A stretch of DNA of 50,771 nt. Origin: Acidobacteriaceae bacterium. Lineage in GTDB: Bacteria > Acidobacteriota > Terriglobia > Terriglobales > Acidobacteriaceae. The stretch covers positions 1-50,771 of the forward strand of contig JANXZM010000103.1 of the NCBI GenBank assembly GCA_025355505.1. Reading direction: 5' to 3'. The position numbers and the translations under genes were made by a program. The notes under the pieces were generated by a model that was not told the DNA's origin, ran no database searches, and saw nothing but the letters and a program-made list of their open reading frames with translations. Each line of letters starts with the position of its first letter. Position 1 is the first letter of the stretch. Shown here one piece after another: positions 1 through 10,413 of this stretch.

Positions 1-1
1 T

Positions 2-79
2 TGGCGTCCCCGACGGGATTTGAACCCGTGTTACCGCCGTGAAAGGGCGGTGTCCTAGGCCAGGCTAGACGACGGGGAC
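2..79 (-). tRNA. tRNA-Glu (anticodon UUC)
   Basis: On the minus strand the segment folds as a full cloverleaf. The acceptor stem GTCCCCG pairs with CGGGGAC, the T-arm reads GGGTTCAAATCCC, and the anticodon stem CCGCC/GGCGG encloses the loop CTTTCAC with anticodon TTC, which reads Glu codons GAA/GAG. CCA is encoded at positions 2-4. The gene faces the window edge, so its transcription unit cannot be followed. Confidence 0.97.
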
Positions 80-203
80 GTTTCTGGTGAGATAGTTGTT
101 TGCCAGCAGTGTTCATAGTAACAGGGCGCATTTTCCGCGTCAAAACCAGATGCGCTGCACACTTAACCATCGAACCGAACGCGGCGCCATTTAGAATGCA
201 GGG

Positions 204-797
204 ATGGGCGATTCGCTTTATTTGAGCCTGTGGTTTCCCAGTTTTGATGAGGCCGAGATTCTGCCGCGAACGGTCAGCGTGCTCCGGCAAATTCCGTTTT
301 CCGCGGCGCGGGACGGGGTGGCCTACTCGGCAATCCAGCCGGTCTCGTGGAGTGAGCCGACGATTCTGGAGCGCCGCTACCGTCCTGGGGTTGCACCGGA
401 AGTAGCCGTGACAGAAGTCGCGGAATTTCTCCACGACGATTATGCCTACGTTTTCGAGGCCTATTGGAATTTGTGGACCCCTCCTGAGGGTGCGGCGAAA
501 TGGGTATTGGAGCCGTCGCTGGTGCGACTGGTGGCGCAAGGGATGGAATTTGAAGAGCGCGCAGCGGAAGAGACGGGGCACATTCAAATTGATTTTGGTT
601 TGGACACATCCTTCCTGCACGAGGAAGTTGAGTTTACTTCCGAGGCGGAGCAGAACGTTCGGAGCAACGTGCAAAAACTGGTCGAGTTTACTGCCCTGGT
701 GGAAAAGAATGCGGGGGCGACGGGACGGTTGCTTTGGTCCGAGTCAGAGGAGAATCTGGCGCAGAAGCTGATCAATCGGCTGCAGAGAGTGCAGTAA
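204..797 (+). CDS. conserved hypothetical protein, 197 aa
   Basis: I do not recognise a family for this soluble-looking protein. It has no signal peptide, membrane segment or cysteine cluster. The first half is mixed and rich in aromatic residues (W-F-P near residue 10, a Y-W-N-L-W-T-P stretch around residue 87). The second half is acidic and probably helical, including a Glu-rich section around residues 115-165. The ATG at 204 follows a purine-rich GCAGG a few bases upstream. The reading frame is intact and codon usage resembles the neighbours, so it is likely a real gene. It stands alone, transcribed away from the tRNA and convergent with ppdK. No function is proposed. Confidence 0.7.
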   Translation: MGDSLYLSLWFPSFDEAEILPRTVSVLRQIPFSAARDGVAYSAIQPVSWSEPTILERRYRPGVAPEVAVTEVAEFLHDDYAYVFEAYWNLWTPPEGAAKWVLEPSLVRLVAQGMEFEERAAEETGHIQIDFGLDTSFLHEEVEFTSEAEQNVRSNVQKLVEFTALVEKNAGATGRLLWSESEENLAQKLINRLQRVQ

Positions 798-854
798 GGG
801 CATCAAGCCCATGATGTCCCGGCCCGATGCCCTGCGCTCGATGCCCTGCAAAAG

Positions 855-3710
855 TTATTTGGTTCGTCCCGCGTCAACGTGCAGCTTTTCGCCGGCTGCG
901 GCCTGGGCCGCCGCCAGTCTTGCCGTTAGTACGCGGAACGGTGAACAGGAAACGTAGTTGAGGCCGGTCTGGTAGCAGAACTCGACCGACGATGGTTCGC
1001 CGCCGTGCTCGCCGCAAATGCCAACCTTCAGGTTGGGACGCGTCTTGCGACCTCGTTGGGTCGCCATCTTGATCAACTGACCTACACCTTCGCGATCGAG
1101 AACGGCAAACGGATCCTGCTTGATGATTCCCTCCGCGAGGTAGGTGGGCAGGATTTTGTTGACGTCGTCGCGCGAGAAGCCCCAGGTGGTCTGCGTGAGA
1201 TCGTTGGTGCCGAAGGAAAAGAACTGCGCTTCCTTGGCGATCTCATCGGCGATCAGGGCGGCGCGCGGCAACTCGATCATCGTGCCAACGAGGTATTCGA
1301 CGGTGCGTCCTTTTTCTTTAAAGACTTCTTTCGCTACCCGGTTGACGATCGCCGCCTGGTTCGCCATTTCTTTCAGGGTGGCGGTGAGCGGGATCATCAC
1401 TTCGGGAAAGACCTTGACGCCGGCTTTGGCAACGGCGGCGGTCGCTTCGAAGATGGCGCGCGCCTGCATCTCGGTGATTTCGGGATAAGTGATGCCGAGG
1501 CGGCAGCCGCGATGTCCGAGCATGGGGTTGAACTCGTGAAGCTGCTCGACGCGGCTGAGGAGCATGGGCATAAGCTTCTTCAAATCGCCTACAGCTTTCG
1601 CTCCGTAGTCGCGGTACTTCGACACCAGCGATTTTTTCTGCTTTGAGTCTGCATACTGGAGGGTAGCGATGTCCACCATCAGGTCTTCGCGGCGCGGCAG
1701 GAACTCGTGCAGCGGCGGATCCAGCGTGCGGATCGTCACCGGGAATCCGTCCATCGCGCGGAATACGCCTTCAAAATCCTTGCGCTGCATGGGCAGCAGT
1801 TTCTTGAGTGCCGCACGGCGGTCTTTTTCGGTATTGGCGAGAATCATGGCGCGCATGAGGGGAATTTTCTGCTCACCGAAGAACATGTGCTCGGTACGGC
1901 AGAGGCCGATGCCCTCGGCGCCAAATGCCCGTGCCTGCTTGGCGTCGCGGGGAATGTCGGCGTTGGCGCGGACTTGAATCGTGCGGTACGGGTCAACCCA
2001 GCTCATGAATTTCCGCAGCTCTGGATCGTCGGGGGAGGGATCGAGAGTGTTCATCTTGCCATTGATTACGCGGCCCGTGGTGCCATCGAGCGAGATCCAG
2101 TCGCCGGCTTTGAATGTCCGCCCTTTGACGCGCATCTCGCGCGCTTTTTCATCAACGTCAATATCTCCTGCGCCCGCGACGCAGCACTTGCCCATGCCGC
2201 GCGTGACCACTGCGGCGTGGCTGGTCATGCCGCCACGCGAGGTCAGAATGCCAACGGCCAACTCCATGCCGTGGATGTCTTCGGGGGTGGTCTCGGCACG
2301 CACCAGGATGAAATTTGTATTCGTCTTCGCGCGGCGTCCCTGTTTGATCGCGTCTTCGTTTTTTGTGTTCTGGTCGTCGGCTTCCCTCTTACATTTCACA
2401 ACCTCATCCGCAGTGAAAACGATCTGCCCGACCGCCGCGCCCGGCGAGGCAGGAAGCCCCTTGGCAAGCACTTCGACCTTCACGCCTTTTTCGTCGAGCC
2501 GTGGAACCAGGAAGTCGTACAACTGATTCGGATCGACTCGAAAGATGGCTTCTTCTTTCTTGATGAGCCCTTCGTCCACCATCTGCAATGCGACGCGAAC
2601 CGCGGCCAGTCCGGTGCGCTTGCCGTTCCGTGTTTGCAGCATGTAGAGCTTGCGGTCCTGGATGGTGAACTCAAAGTCCTGCATGTCTTTGTAATGCTTT
2701 TCCAGCCGTGTGGTGATTTCGCGGAGCTGGTTATAGACATCGGGCATGACCTTTTCGAGTTCGAGAATTGGAACCGGAGTACGAACGCCCGAAACCACGT
2801 CCTCTCCCTGCGCGTTCAGCAGAAATTCCCCGTAGAACTCCTTCGTTCCATTGGCCGGATTGCGGGTGAAGCCGACGCCGGTGCCGCTGGTGTCGCCGAG
2901 GTTGCCGAAGACCATGGCCTGTACGTTGACGGCGGTGCCGAGCATGTCATCGATGTTGTTGATGCGGCGATAGTGCTTGGCGCGATCGTTCTGCCAGGAG
3001 CGGAACACGGCATCGCGCGCCATGACCAGCTGTTCGTTCGCATCCTGCGGAAAGTCGCGATGAGCGTGCTTCTTGACGGCCTTCTTGTACTCCACGATTA
3101 CCTCTTGCAGCGCTTTGGCGTCGAGGTCGGTGTCGAGCTTCGTCTTTTTCTGTTTCTTCTTGGCGTCGAAAATTTCTTCAAACACCGATTTCTCGATGTC
3201 GAGCACGACATTGCCAAACATCTGAATCAGGCGGCGATAGGAGTCATAAGCGAAGCGCGGGTTGCTCGTGCGGCGGGCAAGGGCTTCGACGCTCTGGTCG
3301 TTGAGACCGAGGTTGAGGATCGTGTCCATCATGCCGGGCATCGAGAACTTCGCGCCTGAACGCACGCTTACCAGCAGCGGGTTCTCGCCTTTACCCAGTT
3401 TCTGGCCTTGAAGACTCTCGAGCTTGGACAGCGATTCTTCCATCTGGCGGTCGACGTCTTTCGACACCGCGTTGTGGCGCATGTATTCGCGGCAGGCTTC
3501 GGTCTGGATGGTGAAGCCGGGAGGCACCGGGAGGCCGGCGTTCGTCATCTCGGCGAGCCCCGCGCCTTTGCCGCCGAGAACGTCCTTCATCTTGCCATTG
3601 CCGTCGGCGTTGCCGCCGCCAAAGGAGTACACATATTTTGTGATCGCGGTTTTCGTTGCCGCAGTTTTGGTTTCGATGATGCCGGGATTAGGGAGAGTCG
3701 TCGCTGCCAT
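855..3710 (-). CDS. ppdK: pyruvate, phosphate dikinase
   Basis: This cytosolic enzyme interconverts pyruvate + ATP + Pi and PEP + AMP + PPi, linking glycolysis and gluconeogenesis. All three family domains are visible. The N-terminal ATP-grasp region starts with the GGKGAGLAEM motif. The swivelling phosphohistidine domain carries GGMTSHAAVVTRG (His498 counted from this start). The C-terminal PEP/pyruvate TIM barrel ends with CGEHGGEP (Cys899). At 951 aa it is slightly longer than the usual ~880-900 aa; the extra length is a Lys-rich insert in the ATP-grasp part (about residues 185-195) and a variable N-terminus. An in-frame ATG exists at 3728, but the ATG at 3710 is preceded by GAGG at good spacing, so I chose it. 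It is the last gene of the recO-glyQ-glyS-ppdK run. Confidence 0.96.
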   Translation of the reverse strand: MAATTLPNPGIIETKTAATKTAITKYVYSFGGGNADGNGKMKDVLGGKGAGLAEMTNAGLPVPPGFTIQTEACREYMRHNAVSKDVDRQMEESLSKLESLQGQKLGKGENPLLVSVRSGAKFSMPGMMDTILNLGLNDQSVEALARRTSNPRFAYDSYRRLIQMFGNVVLDIEKSVFEEIFDAKKKQKKTKLDTDLDAKALQEVIVEYKKAVKKHAHRDFPQDANEQLVMARDAVFRSWQNDRAKHYRRINNIDDMLGTAVNVQAMVFGNLGDTSGTGVGFTRNPANGTKEFYGEFLLNAQGEDVVSGVRTPVPILELEKVMPDVYNQLREITTRLEKHYKDMQDFEFTIQDRKLYMLQTRNGKRTGLAAVRVALQMVDEGLIKKEEAIFRVDPNQLYDFLVPRLDEKGVKVEVLAKGLPASPGAAVGQIVFTADEVVKCKREADDQNTKNEDAIKQGRRAKTNTNFILVRAETTPEDIHGMELAVGILTSRGGMTSHAAVVTRGMGKCCVAGAGDIDVDEKAREMRVKGRTFKAGDWISLDGTTGRVINGKMNTLDPSPDDPELRKFMSWVDPYRTIQVRANADIPRDAKQARAFGAEGIGLCRTEHMFFGEQKIPLMRAMILANTEKDRRAALKKLLPMQRKDFEGVFRAMDGFPVTIRTLDPPLHEFLPRREDLMVDIATLQYADSKQKKSLVSKYRDYGAKAVGDLKKLMPMLLSRVEQLHEFNPMLGHRGCRLGITYPEITEMQARAIFEATAAVAKAGVKVFPEVMIPLTATLKEMANQAAIVNRVAKEVFKEKGRTVEYLVGTMIELPRAALIADEIAKEAQFFSFGTNDLTQTTWGFSRDDVNKILPTYLAEGIIKQDPFAVLDREGVGQLIKMATQRGRKTRPNLKVGICGEHGGEPSSVEFCYQTGLNYVSCSPFRVLTARLAAAQAAAGEKLHVDAGRTK

Positions 3711-3744
3711 GTGGGTCCTCGTCGTCATTGTTATTTCGTAGATG

Positions 3745-5895
3745 TTATTTTGGAGATTCCTTGCCTTCGGTCACGATCTCAGAGAAGTCCGCGATGGTGG
3801 AGAATTCCTTGACCACGGTCTGCAACAGAGCCAGGCGATTGGCGCGGAGATTGTCATCGTCAACCATGACCATGACCTTATCGAAAAATTTGTCGATGGC
3901 GGGACGCAGCTTAGCGATTTCGAGCAGCGCCGCTTCATAGTCGCGCGCCGCTCGCAGATTCTCGACGGTTGCCGCGGTCTGCGGGATCAGCGCGGCCAGT
4001 TCCTTTTCGGACTCTTCCTGAAGGCTGAATGGATCGAGGCGTGCCGCGATACGTCTATTGTTTTCAGCAGCCTGGCGAAGAATGTTCTTCATGCGCTTGA
4101 AGGCGCTGGAAATCGATTCGAAATCGGACGAGCCCCGCACTTTGCTCACAGCCTCGGCACGGGCGGCGGCGTCCAGCACATCGTCGGAATCGACGGCGAG
4201 TACGGCGCTGACGACGTCATAGGCGTAGCCACGCGCATCCTTCAAGTAGAACTCGATGCGCTCGCGGAAGAAGCTGCGCGCCGATTCGGCGAAGGCGGCG
4301 TTGGAGAATTTCTTCTCCGCCTCGGAGCCCTGATAGCGAGCGCGGGCATCGGCCATGATCTCCGAAAGACGGAACGGCAGCTTGTGCTCGGCGATCGTCT
4401 TCACGATGCCGTTCGCCTGGCGGCGCAGTGCGAACGGATCCTTCGATCCGCTGGGAATGAGACCGAGCGCGAACATTCCGGCGATGGAGTCGGCCTTGTC
4501 GGCGATCGAGACAACCGCTCCCTCGATAGTCACTGGGGCGCTGTCCTCCATCGACTCGGGCTTGTAGTGATCGTAAATGGCCCGCGAAACTTCCAGCTGC
4601 ACGTCGGGCTTCATGTCTTCATCGAGTTGCTGCACGCGCGCGTACAGACCGCCGACAATTCCCTGCAGCTCGGTAAATTCCTTGACCAGTTCCGTGGTCA
4701 AATCGGTTTTCGCGAGCAGCGCCGCTTTGTGGACTACGCCTGGCCGAACCGCCATGCCACTCTGCTTCACGGTCTCGGCGAGCCAACTCGCCATGCGCTG
4801 TATGCGCATCGTCTTGTCGTAGTAGCTGCCGAGATCTTTCTGGAATGTGACGTTACGCAGCAACTCGACGCGCTGGCGGAGGGTCTGTTTCTGATCCGTC
4901 TGCCAGAAAAAGCGGGCATCGTTGAAGCGGGCGCGCAAAACGCGTTCGTTGCCATGGCGGATCAATCCGTCCGAGTCGGCAGCCGTGTTGAGCACAGCGA
5001 GGAAGTACGGCAGCAGCTTCCCATTCGCATCTTCGATGGCGAAATACTTCTGGTGGTCGCGCATCACCGTAACCAGCACTTCTTCCGGCAAATCGAGAAA
5101 CTCGGGATCGAAGCTGCCGAGGACAGCCGAAGGAAATTCCGTCAGATTGACGACGGTCGCGACCAGCGGCTCGTCTTCGCGCCAGCGCGCTCCGGGGATG
5201 GTGCGCGTGGCCGCGTCGAGCGCTTTGCGGATCACCTGCTCGCGTTCGGCGGCGCCGAGAACCTTCGCGCCACGCAGGGCTTCGACATAGGCGCTGGGCC
5301 TGGAGATGGCGACGGAATCGCCCCCAATTATGCGGTGTCCGCGAGAAGTCTTGCCCGCGGCGATGCCAAACAATTCCAGCGGGACGACCTGCTCATCGAG
5401 CATGGCCACCAGCCAGCGCACGGGACGAACGAACGATTCCCCGCGCTTGCGCCAGTACATATTCTTGGGCCAGTAGAGTGAGGAAATTTCTTTGGGAAGC
5501 GTCTCAGCAAGAACCTCGGAGGCGGTGCGGCCCTTTCGCGTGACGGTGGCCGCAAGGTATTCGCCCTTGGGAGTGCTGACTTTCTCCAGCTTCGCCACAT
5601 CCAAGCCGACTTTCTTGGCGAACGCGTGCGCTGCCGGAGTGGGCTGCCCATCTTTATATGCGATCTGCGCGGAGGGCCCGTTCACCTGCTCGGTAATGTC
5701 GGGCTGCGCGGCAGGAATGCCCGGCGCCAGAACCGCGAGACGCCGGGGTGTATCGAGATAGGTGATCGTGCCGGCTGGTGTCAGGCGCTCGCGCTCGAAA
5801 AGCGCGTACAGTCGTTCGCGCAGCTCACGAGACGCGGCGTCAATCATCCTCGCCGGGATTTCTTCGCATCCGATTTCGAGCAAAAAGTCAGGCAT
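3745..5895 (-). CDS. glyS: glycyl-tRNA synthetase, beta subunit
   Basis: GlyS is the tRNA-binding subunit of the bacterial alpha2beta2 glycyl-tRNA synthetase and works with GlyQ, encoded just upstream. The 716 aa length is normal for the family. It opens with the typical LLEIGCEEIPARMI block. The C-terminus carries the DALR-type anticodon-binding helix bundle, with the characteristic FFDKVMVMVDDD-like and LRANRLALLQ segments. It follows glyQ after a 115-bp spacer and is followed by ppdK, so the three are probably co-transcribed. The frame is intact with no missing segments. Confidence 0.96.
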   Translation of the reverse strand: MPDFLLEIGCEEIPARMIDAASRELRERLYALFERERLTPAGTITYLDTPRRLAVLAPGIPAAQPDITEQVNGPSAQIAYKDGQPTPAAHAFAKKVGLDVAKLEKVSTPKGEYLAATVTRKGRTASEVLAETLPKEISSLYWPKNMYWRKRGESFVRPVRWLVAMLDEQVVPLELFGIAAGKTSRGHRIIGGDSVAISRPSAYVEALRGAKVLGAAEREQVIRKALDAATRTIPGARWREDEPLVATVVNLTEFPSAVLGSFDPEFLDLPEEVLVTVMRDHQKYFAIEDANGKLLPYFLAVLNTAADSDGLIRHGNERVLRARFNDARFFWQTDQKQTLRQRVELLRNVTFQKDLGSYYDKTMRIQRMASWLAETVKQSGMAVRPGVVHKAALLAKTDLTTELVKEFTELQGIVGGLYARVQQLDEDMKPDVQLEVSRAIYDHYKPESMEDSAPVTIEGAVVSIADKADSIAGMFALGLIPSGSKDPFALRRQANGIVKTIAEHKLPFRLSEIMADARARYQGSEAEKKFSNAAFAESARSFFRERIEFYLKDARGYAYDVVSAVLAVDSDDVLDAAARAEAVSKVRGSSDFESISSAFKRMKNILRQAAENNRRIAARLDPFSLQEESEKELAALIPQTAATVENLRAARDYEAALLEIAKLRPAIDKFFDKVMVMVDDDNLRANRLALLQTVVKEFSTIADFSEIVTEGKESPK

Positions 5896-6010
5896 TGGGC
5901 AATTCCATCTATGGTCTCAAAAGTTCGGCGAAGTAAATGTGGGCTCCGTCACAAACGAAGCGTGTCGATTGGCAAGAAGGAATTCCTCTGTGTTCCCTGT
6001 GGTAAAGCAC

Positions 6011-7081
6011 TCATCCCACCGGAGCAAGCTTGCCATTCTTCTCCTTAGCCGCTGGCTTTGGAACCTCACCACTCTTCTCACTTTGTTTTTCAGTCGGGTA
6101 CTGTTGATCCATCCAAGCCTTGGCGATGCCCACGGCGAGCGTCCGCACGCGCGCAATAACTCCGACGCGCTCGGTCACGGAAATCGCGCCCCGGGCGTCC
6201 AGAATATTGAAGTAGTGCGAGCATTTCAGGCACAGATCGTAAGCGCCGAGCAGCGGGAAGCGTGACTTCTCGCGGACAAAACCTTCTCCCGCGCCCGGAT
6301 CACTGCTCACCCTTCGACTCAACTCCAAGTCCTTGCGCAACTCTCCGTAGCGTTCAATCAGTTTCTTGCACTCGGCCTCGCAGAGTTCGAAATGCTTCCA
6401 CGCGCTCTGCACATCCGCCGCTTCGAAGTTGTACACCGAGAACTGCTGCTCGTCGGCCAGACGCACGTCTCCATACTTCACTTCCCTGCCCGTCTCCGGA
6501 TCGCGCGCCCACACGATGTCGTAGATGGAATCGACGTCTTGCAGAAAAGCGCACAGCCGCTCCAGGCCGTACGTCAGTTCGGCGGAGATGGGATCGAGGT
6601 CAACGCCGCCACACTGCTGGAAGTAGGTGAACTGTGTGACCTCGAGGCCGTCGAGCATGACCTGCCATCCGATACCCCACGCGCCGAGCGTCGGAGACTC
6701 CCAGTTGTCTTCTTCAAACTTGATGTCGTGCTGACGCAGGTCAATGCCAATCGCGGCGAGCGATTCGAGGTAAAGTTCCTGCACGTTCTCCGGCGGCGGC
6801 TTCAGTATCACCTGCAACTGCAAGTGCTTGAACAGGCGGTTGGGATTCTCCCCGTAGCGCCCATCGGCAGGACGCCGCGAAGGCTGCACGTAAGCAACCT
6901 TATATGGATTCGGCCCCAGCACGCGCAGGAACGTCTCCGGAGCCATGGTGCCGGAGCCGACTTCCACGTCGTAGGGCTGCTGGATCACCGCGCCACGCTC
7001 CGCCCAAAAAGTTTGGAGCTTCAGGATGAGTTGCTGGAAGGTCAGCGAATTGGATTTGGATGGAGTCAATTGAGCTTTCAA
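6011..7081 (-). CDS. glyQ: glycyl-tRNA synthetase, alpha subunit
   Basis: GlyQ is the catalytic subunit of the alpha2beta2 glycyl-tRNA synthetase and activates glycine with ATP. Diagnostic blocks are visible: [18 protein letters not shown], the [16 protein letters not shown] segment, [19 protein letters not shown], and the class II motif 3 region around LTYGLERL. The family is normally about 290-300 aa. This protein has 356 aa because of a roughly 40-residue Lys/Glu/Pro-rich C-terminal tail after the conserved core. The gene starts 13 bp after the recO stop, which supports an operon. Confidence 0.96.
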   Translation of the reverse strand: MKAQLTPSKSNSLTFQQLILKLQTFWAERGAVIQQPYDVEVGSGTMAPETFLRVLGPNPYKVAYVQPSRRPADGRYGENPNRLFKHLQLQVILKPPPENVQELYLESLAAIGIDLRQHDIKFEEDNWESPTLGAWGIGWQVMLDGLEVTQFTYFQQCGGVDLDPISAELTYGLERLCAFLQDVDSIYDIVWARDPETGREVKYGDVRLADEQQFSVYNFEAADVQSAWKHFELCEAECKKLIERYGELRKDLELSRRVSSDPGAGEGFVREKSRFPLLGAYDLCLKCSHYFNILDARGAISVTERVGVIARVRTLAVGIAKAWMDQQYPTEKQSEKSGEVPKPAAKEKNGKLAPVG

Positions 7082-7094
7082 TTTTACCCAGAGG

Positions 7095-7832
7095 CTAGAT
7101 CTTTTCCAGCATTCCCGCCGTCATCAACTTTTTCTCGATGTGCCGCTCCAGAATCTGGAGAAGAAACTTGCGCAGGTCCGCACACACCACTTTCGGCCAA
7201 TCAATCCCGACGAACTCCGAAACGCGCGAGCGCAGCATCTGCGCCGCAATCTTTCTCGATTCTGACGACAGTTCCGACGACGCCACGCGCTTGTCGTCCA
7301 GGCACATCAGGCCGTCGGCGAGCGCGTGATAGAACGCCCGGTTGCCGTCGAGGGCGCGTCCGCAGACAACGCACTCCGAAAATTCCGGCAGAAATCCCAT
7401 GAGCCGCGTCATCCACAGCTCAAAGTAGGTGAGCGGCATCCACAACACCGGGCCGCGCAGTTCCTGCAAAACCGCCAGAGTCAACCGAAAAACGGCGTCA
7501 CTCGCCTCGCGGTCCGGCATTAACTCGTCGAGCAACTCTGCCACGTGAGCCAAAGCCACCGCACGCGAGTAACTGACCTCGCTGGCCATCGGCGATTCGA
7601 TCACTTCGCAGGAATCAAGCCGCGCCAGTTCCTGCCGCTCGCGGTCGTCGTAAAACGCCCGCACATAAGTGAGCGGCTCAAGCGCGCCTCCAAAGCGGCG
7701 TCTCGACTTCATGGCCGCGCGCGCCACGCCTTTCACCTTGCCTTCCAAGCGAGTAAAAAGCGTGACCAGCAAGTCGGACTCGCGCAGCGGATACGTGCGC
7801 AGAACAATCGCTTCCGACTCCTTCAGCGCCAT
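7095..7832 (-). CDS. recO: DNA repair protein RecO
   Basis: RecO loads RecA on gapped DNA together with RecR (recR is in this window at 39117). The N-terminal OB fold has the family signature ([34 protein letters not shown]). A helical middle follows, then a zinc-site region with the pattern CVVCG...MCLDDK near residues 153-180, in which only three cysteines are obvious. The 245 aa length is typical. It is the first gene of a minus-strand run into glyQ and glyS (13 bp apart). Confidence 0.93.
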   Translation of the reverse strand: MALKESEAIVLRTYPLRESDLLVTLFTRLEGKVKGVARAAMKSRRRFGGALEPLTYVRAFYDDRERQELARLDSCEVIESPMASEVSYSRAVALAHVAELLDELMPDREASDAVFRLTLAVLQELRGPVLWMPLTYFELWMTRLMGFLPEFSECVVCGRALDGNRAFYHALADGLMCLDDKRVASSELSSESRKIAAQMLRSRVSEFVGIDWPKVVCADLRKFLLQILERHIEKKLMTAGMLEKI

Positions 7833-7892
7833 GGAAGGTCAACAGGTTAATGAATGATTGTAATGGAGGGCGAGAGGGATGGAAAGTTGACG

Positions 7893-8005
7893 GATTGGCT
7901 ACGAGCTACGAACCTCGGGCTACGAGCAAGCAATTGCATCTGAAAACTTTGCTCCTAATTGGGCAGACTCGGAGTATTGTTTGCTCGAAGCCCGTAGCTC
8001 GAAGC
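7893..8005. repeat. spacer with short imperfect repeats (CTACGAG-type)
   Basis: The recO-ferredoxin spacer contains repeats of a 7-8 base word: CTACGAGCTACGAACCTCGG and GCTACGAG on the left, and the opposite orientation CTCGAAGCCCGTAGCTCGAA on the right. The two arms could pair. Nothing coding is seen. It belongs to the spacer-repeat class described in the findings. Confidence 0.6.
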
Positions 8006-8009
8006 CAGA

Positions 8010-8270
8010 TTATCGGCCGAAGTACTTGGCATTCCGCTCGGTGTACTCTTTCCACTTTTCCGGCAGATCTTCGAGGGCGAAGATGGCCGAGACCGGGCAC
8101 ACCGGAACGCAGGCGCCGCAGTCGATGCATTCCACGGGATCGATATAGAGCATCTCCTCGGTCCCGAACTTGTCGGAGTCCTTCTTGGGATGAATGCAAT
8201 CCACCGGGCAGGAGTCAACACAAGCGGTGTCCTTGGTTCCGATGCAGGGCTCGGCAATTACGTAGGCCAT
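8010..8270 (-). CDS. fdxA: ferredoxin, 7Fe / dicluster type
   Basis: This small soluble electron carrier has 86 aa. The N-terminal cluster motif is C9-x7-C17-x3-C21-x3-C25, with proline after Cys21, as in 7Fe ferredoxins where one cluster is [3Fe-4S]. The second motif, CIDCGACVPVCP (about residues 49-60), is a classical [4Fe-4S] pattern. The acidic middle and the basic C-terminus (KWKEYTERNAKYFGR) also fit the FdxA group. It is monocistronic as far as can be seen, with 165 bp between it and the upstream radical SAM gene. It could feed electrons to that protein, but proximity is the only evidence. Confidence 0.93.
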   Translation of the reverse strand: MAYVIAEPCIGTKDTACVDSCPVDCIHPKKDSDKFGTEEMLYIDPVECIDCGACVPVCPVSAIFALEDLPEKWKEYTERNAKYFGR

Positions 8271-8435
8271 AAATTCTCATGCTCCTCGGGCGCACGGAGT
8301 GGATGGGACTCATAATTCTAGCAAGAATCCCGCTATCGGCGCAGGCAGCAACCACCAAGCAGCAGCTTTCCAAGGTCGAAGAGCGCAGAAGCGCGTTTCA
8401 ATTGAAGGGACACCCATTCCGCTGGGCCGCCCCGC

Positions 8436-10022
<1,587 letters not shown>

Positions 10023-10413
10023 AGGGGTTTAGCGATTCCGCAAAGCGCTGCTTTGCTGCGTCCTTGACTGATGGAAGAAATCGACGACGCCAGAGCGACG
10101 GGTTCCCCTGGCGCTTGTTAATTTGTAGGTTTTCGTTTAAGCGTACCCCAGCGCACATTGTACACCGCGATGGGTATGGGAATCGTATCAGTGCATCGCT
10201 TCAGTGATGCCGAAAGAAGAACCTTCTGGAAACGGCTGTAGCCGCTGCGGTGGCGTGTCATCTCAAATTCTGAATATGCCGACCACCCCAGCGCCTGGAA
10301 GCGATCTCCGGATACGAACCTCACACTCTCTGCAATTGATGCAGTGATGTTTAAACAAGCCGCATGTAATGATTTCCTGTGCTACAGCGAGGTAACCAGT
10401 CCCAAATTGGGGA
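10023..10413. other. gene-free stretch, 391 bp
   Basis: No convincing gene, RNA or operator was found. It contains a small hairpin (GCAAAGCGCTGCTTTGC, near 10040) and short CGGCTGTAGCCG-type palindromes like those seen elsewhere in the window. A 68-codon minus-strand frame at 10118-10324 has no family features and no ribosome binding site. Confidence 0.5.

Noticed and set aside
1707-3359. 550-codon plus-strand open frame
   Set aside because: Lies antisense inside ppdK. Composition is that of a GC-rich shadow frame and no protein family features are present.
3742-5481. 579-codon plus-strand open frame
   Set aside because: Antisense to glyS, no recognisable motifs.
7893-8005. possible CRISPR-like repeats in spacers
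   Set aside because: The repeated words are short, imperfect and contiguous, without unique spacers of constant length. No cas genes are present.
10118-10324. 68-codon minus-strand frame
   Set aside because: No ribosome binding site, no hydrophobic or cysteine pattern. Composition like non-coding spacer.
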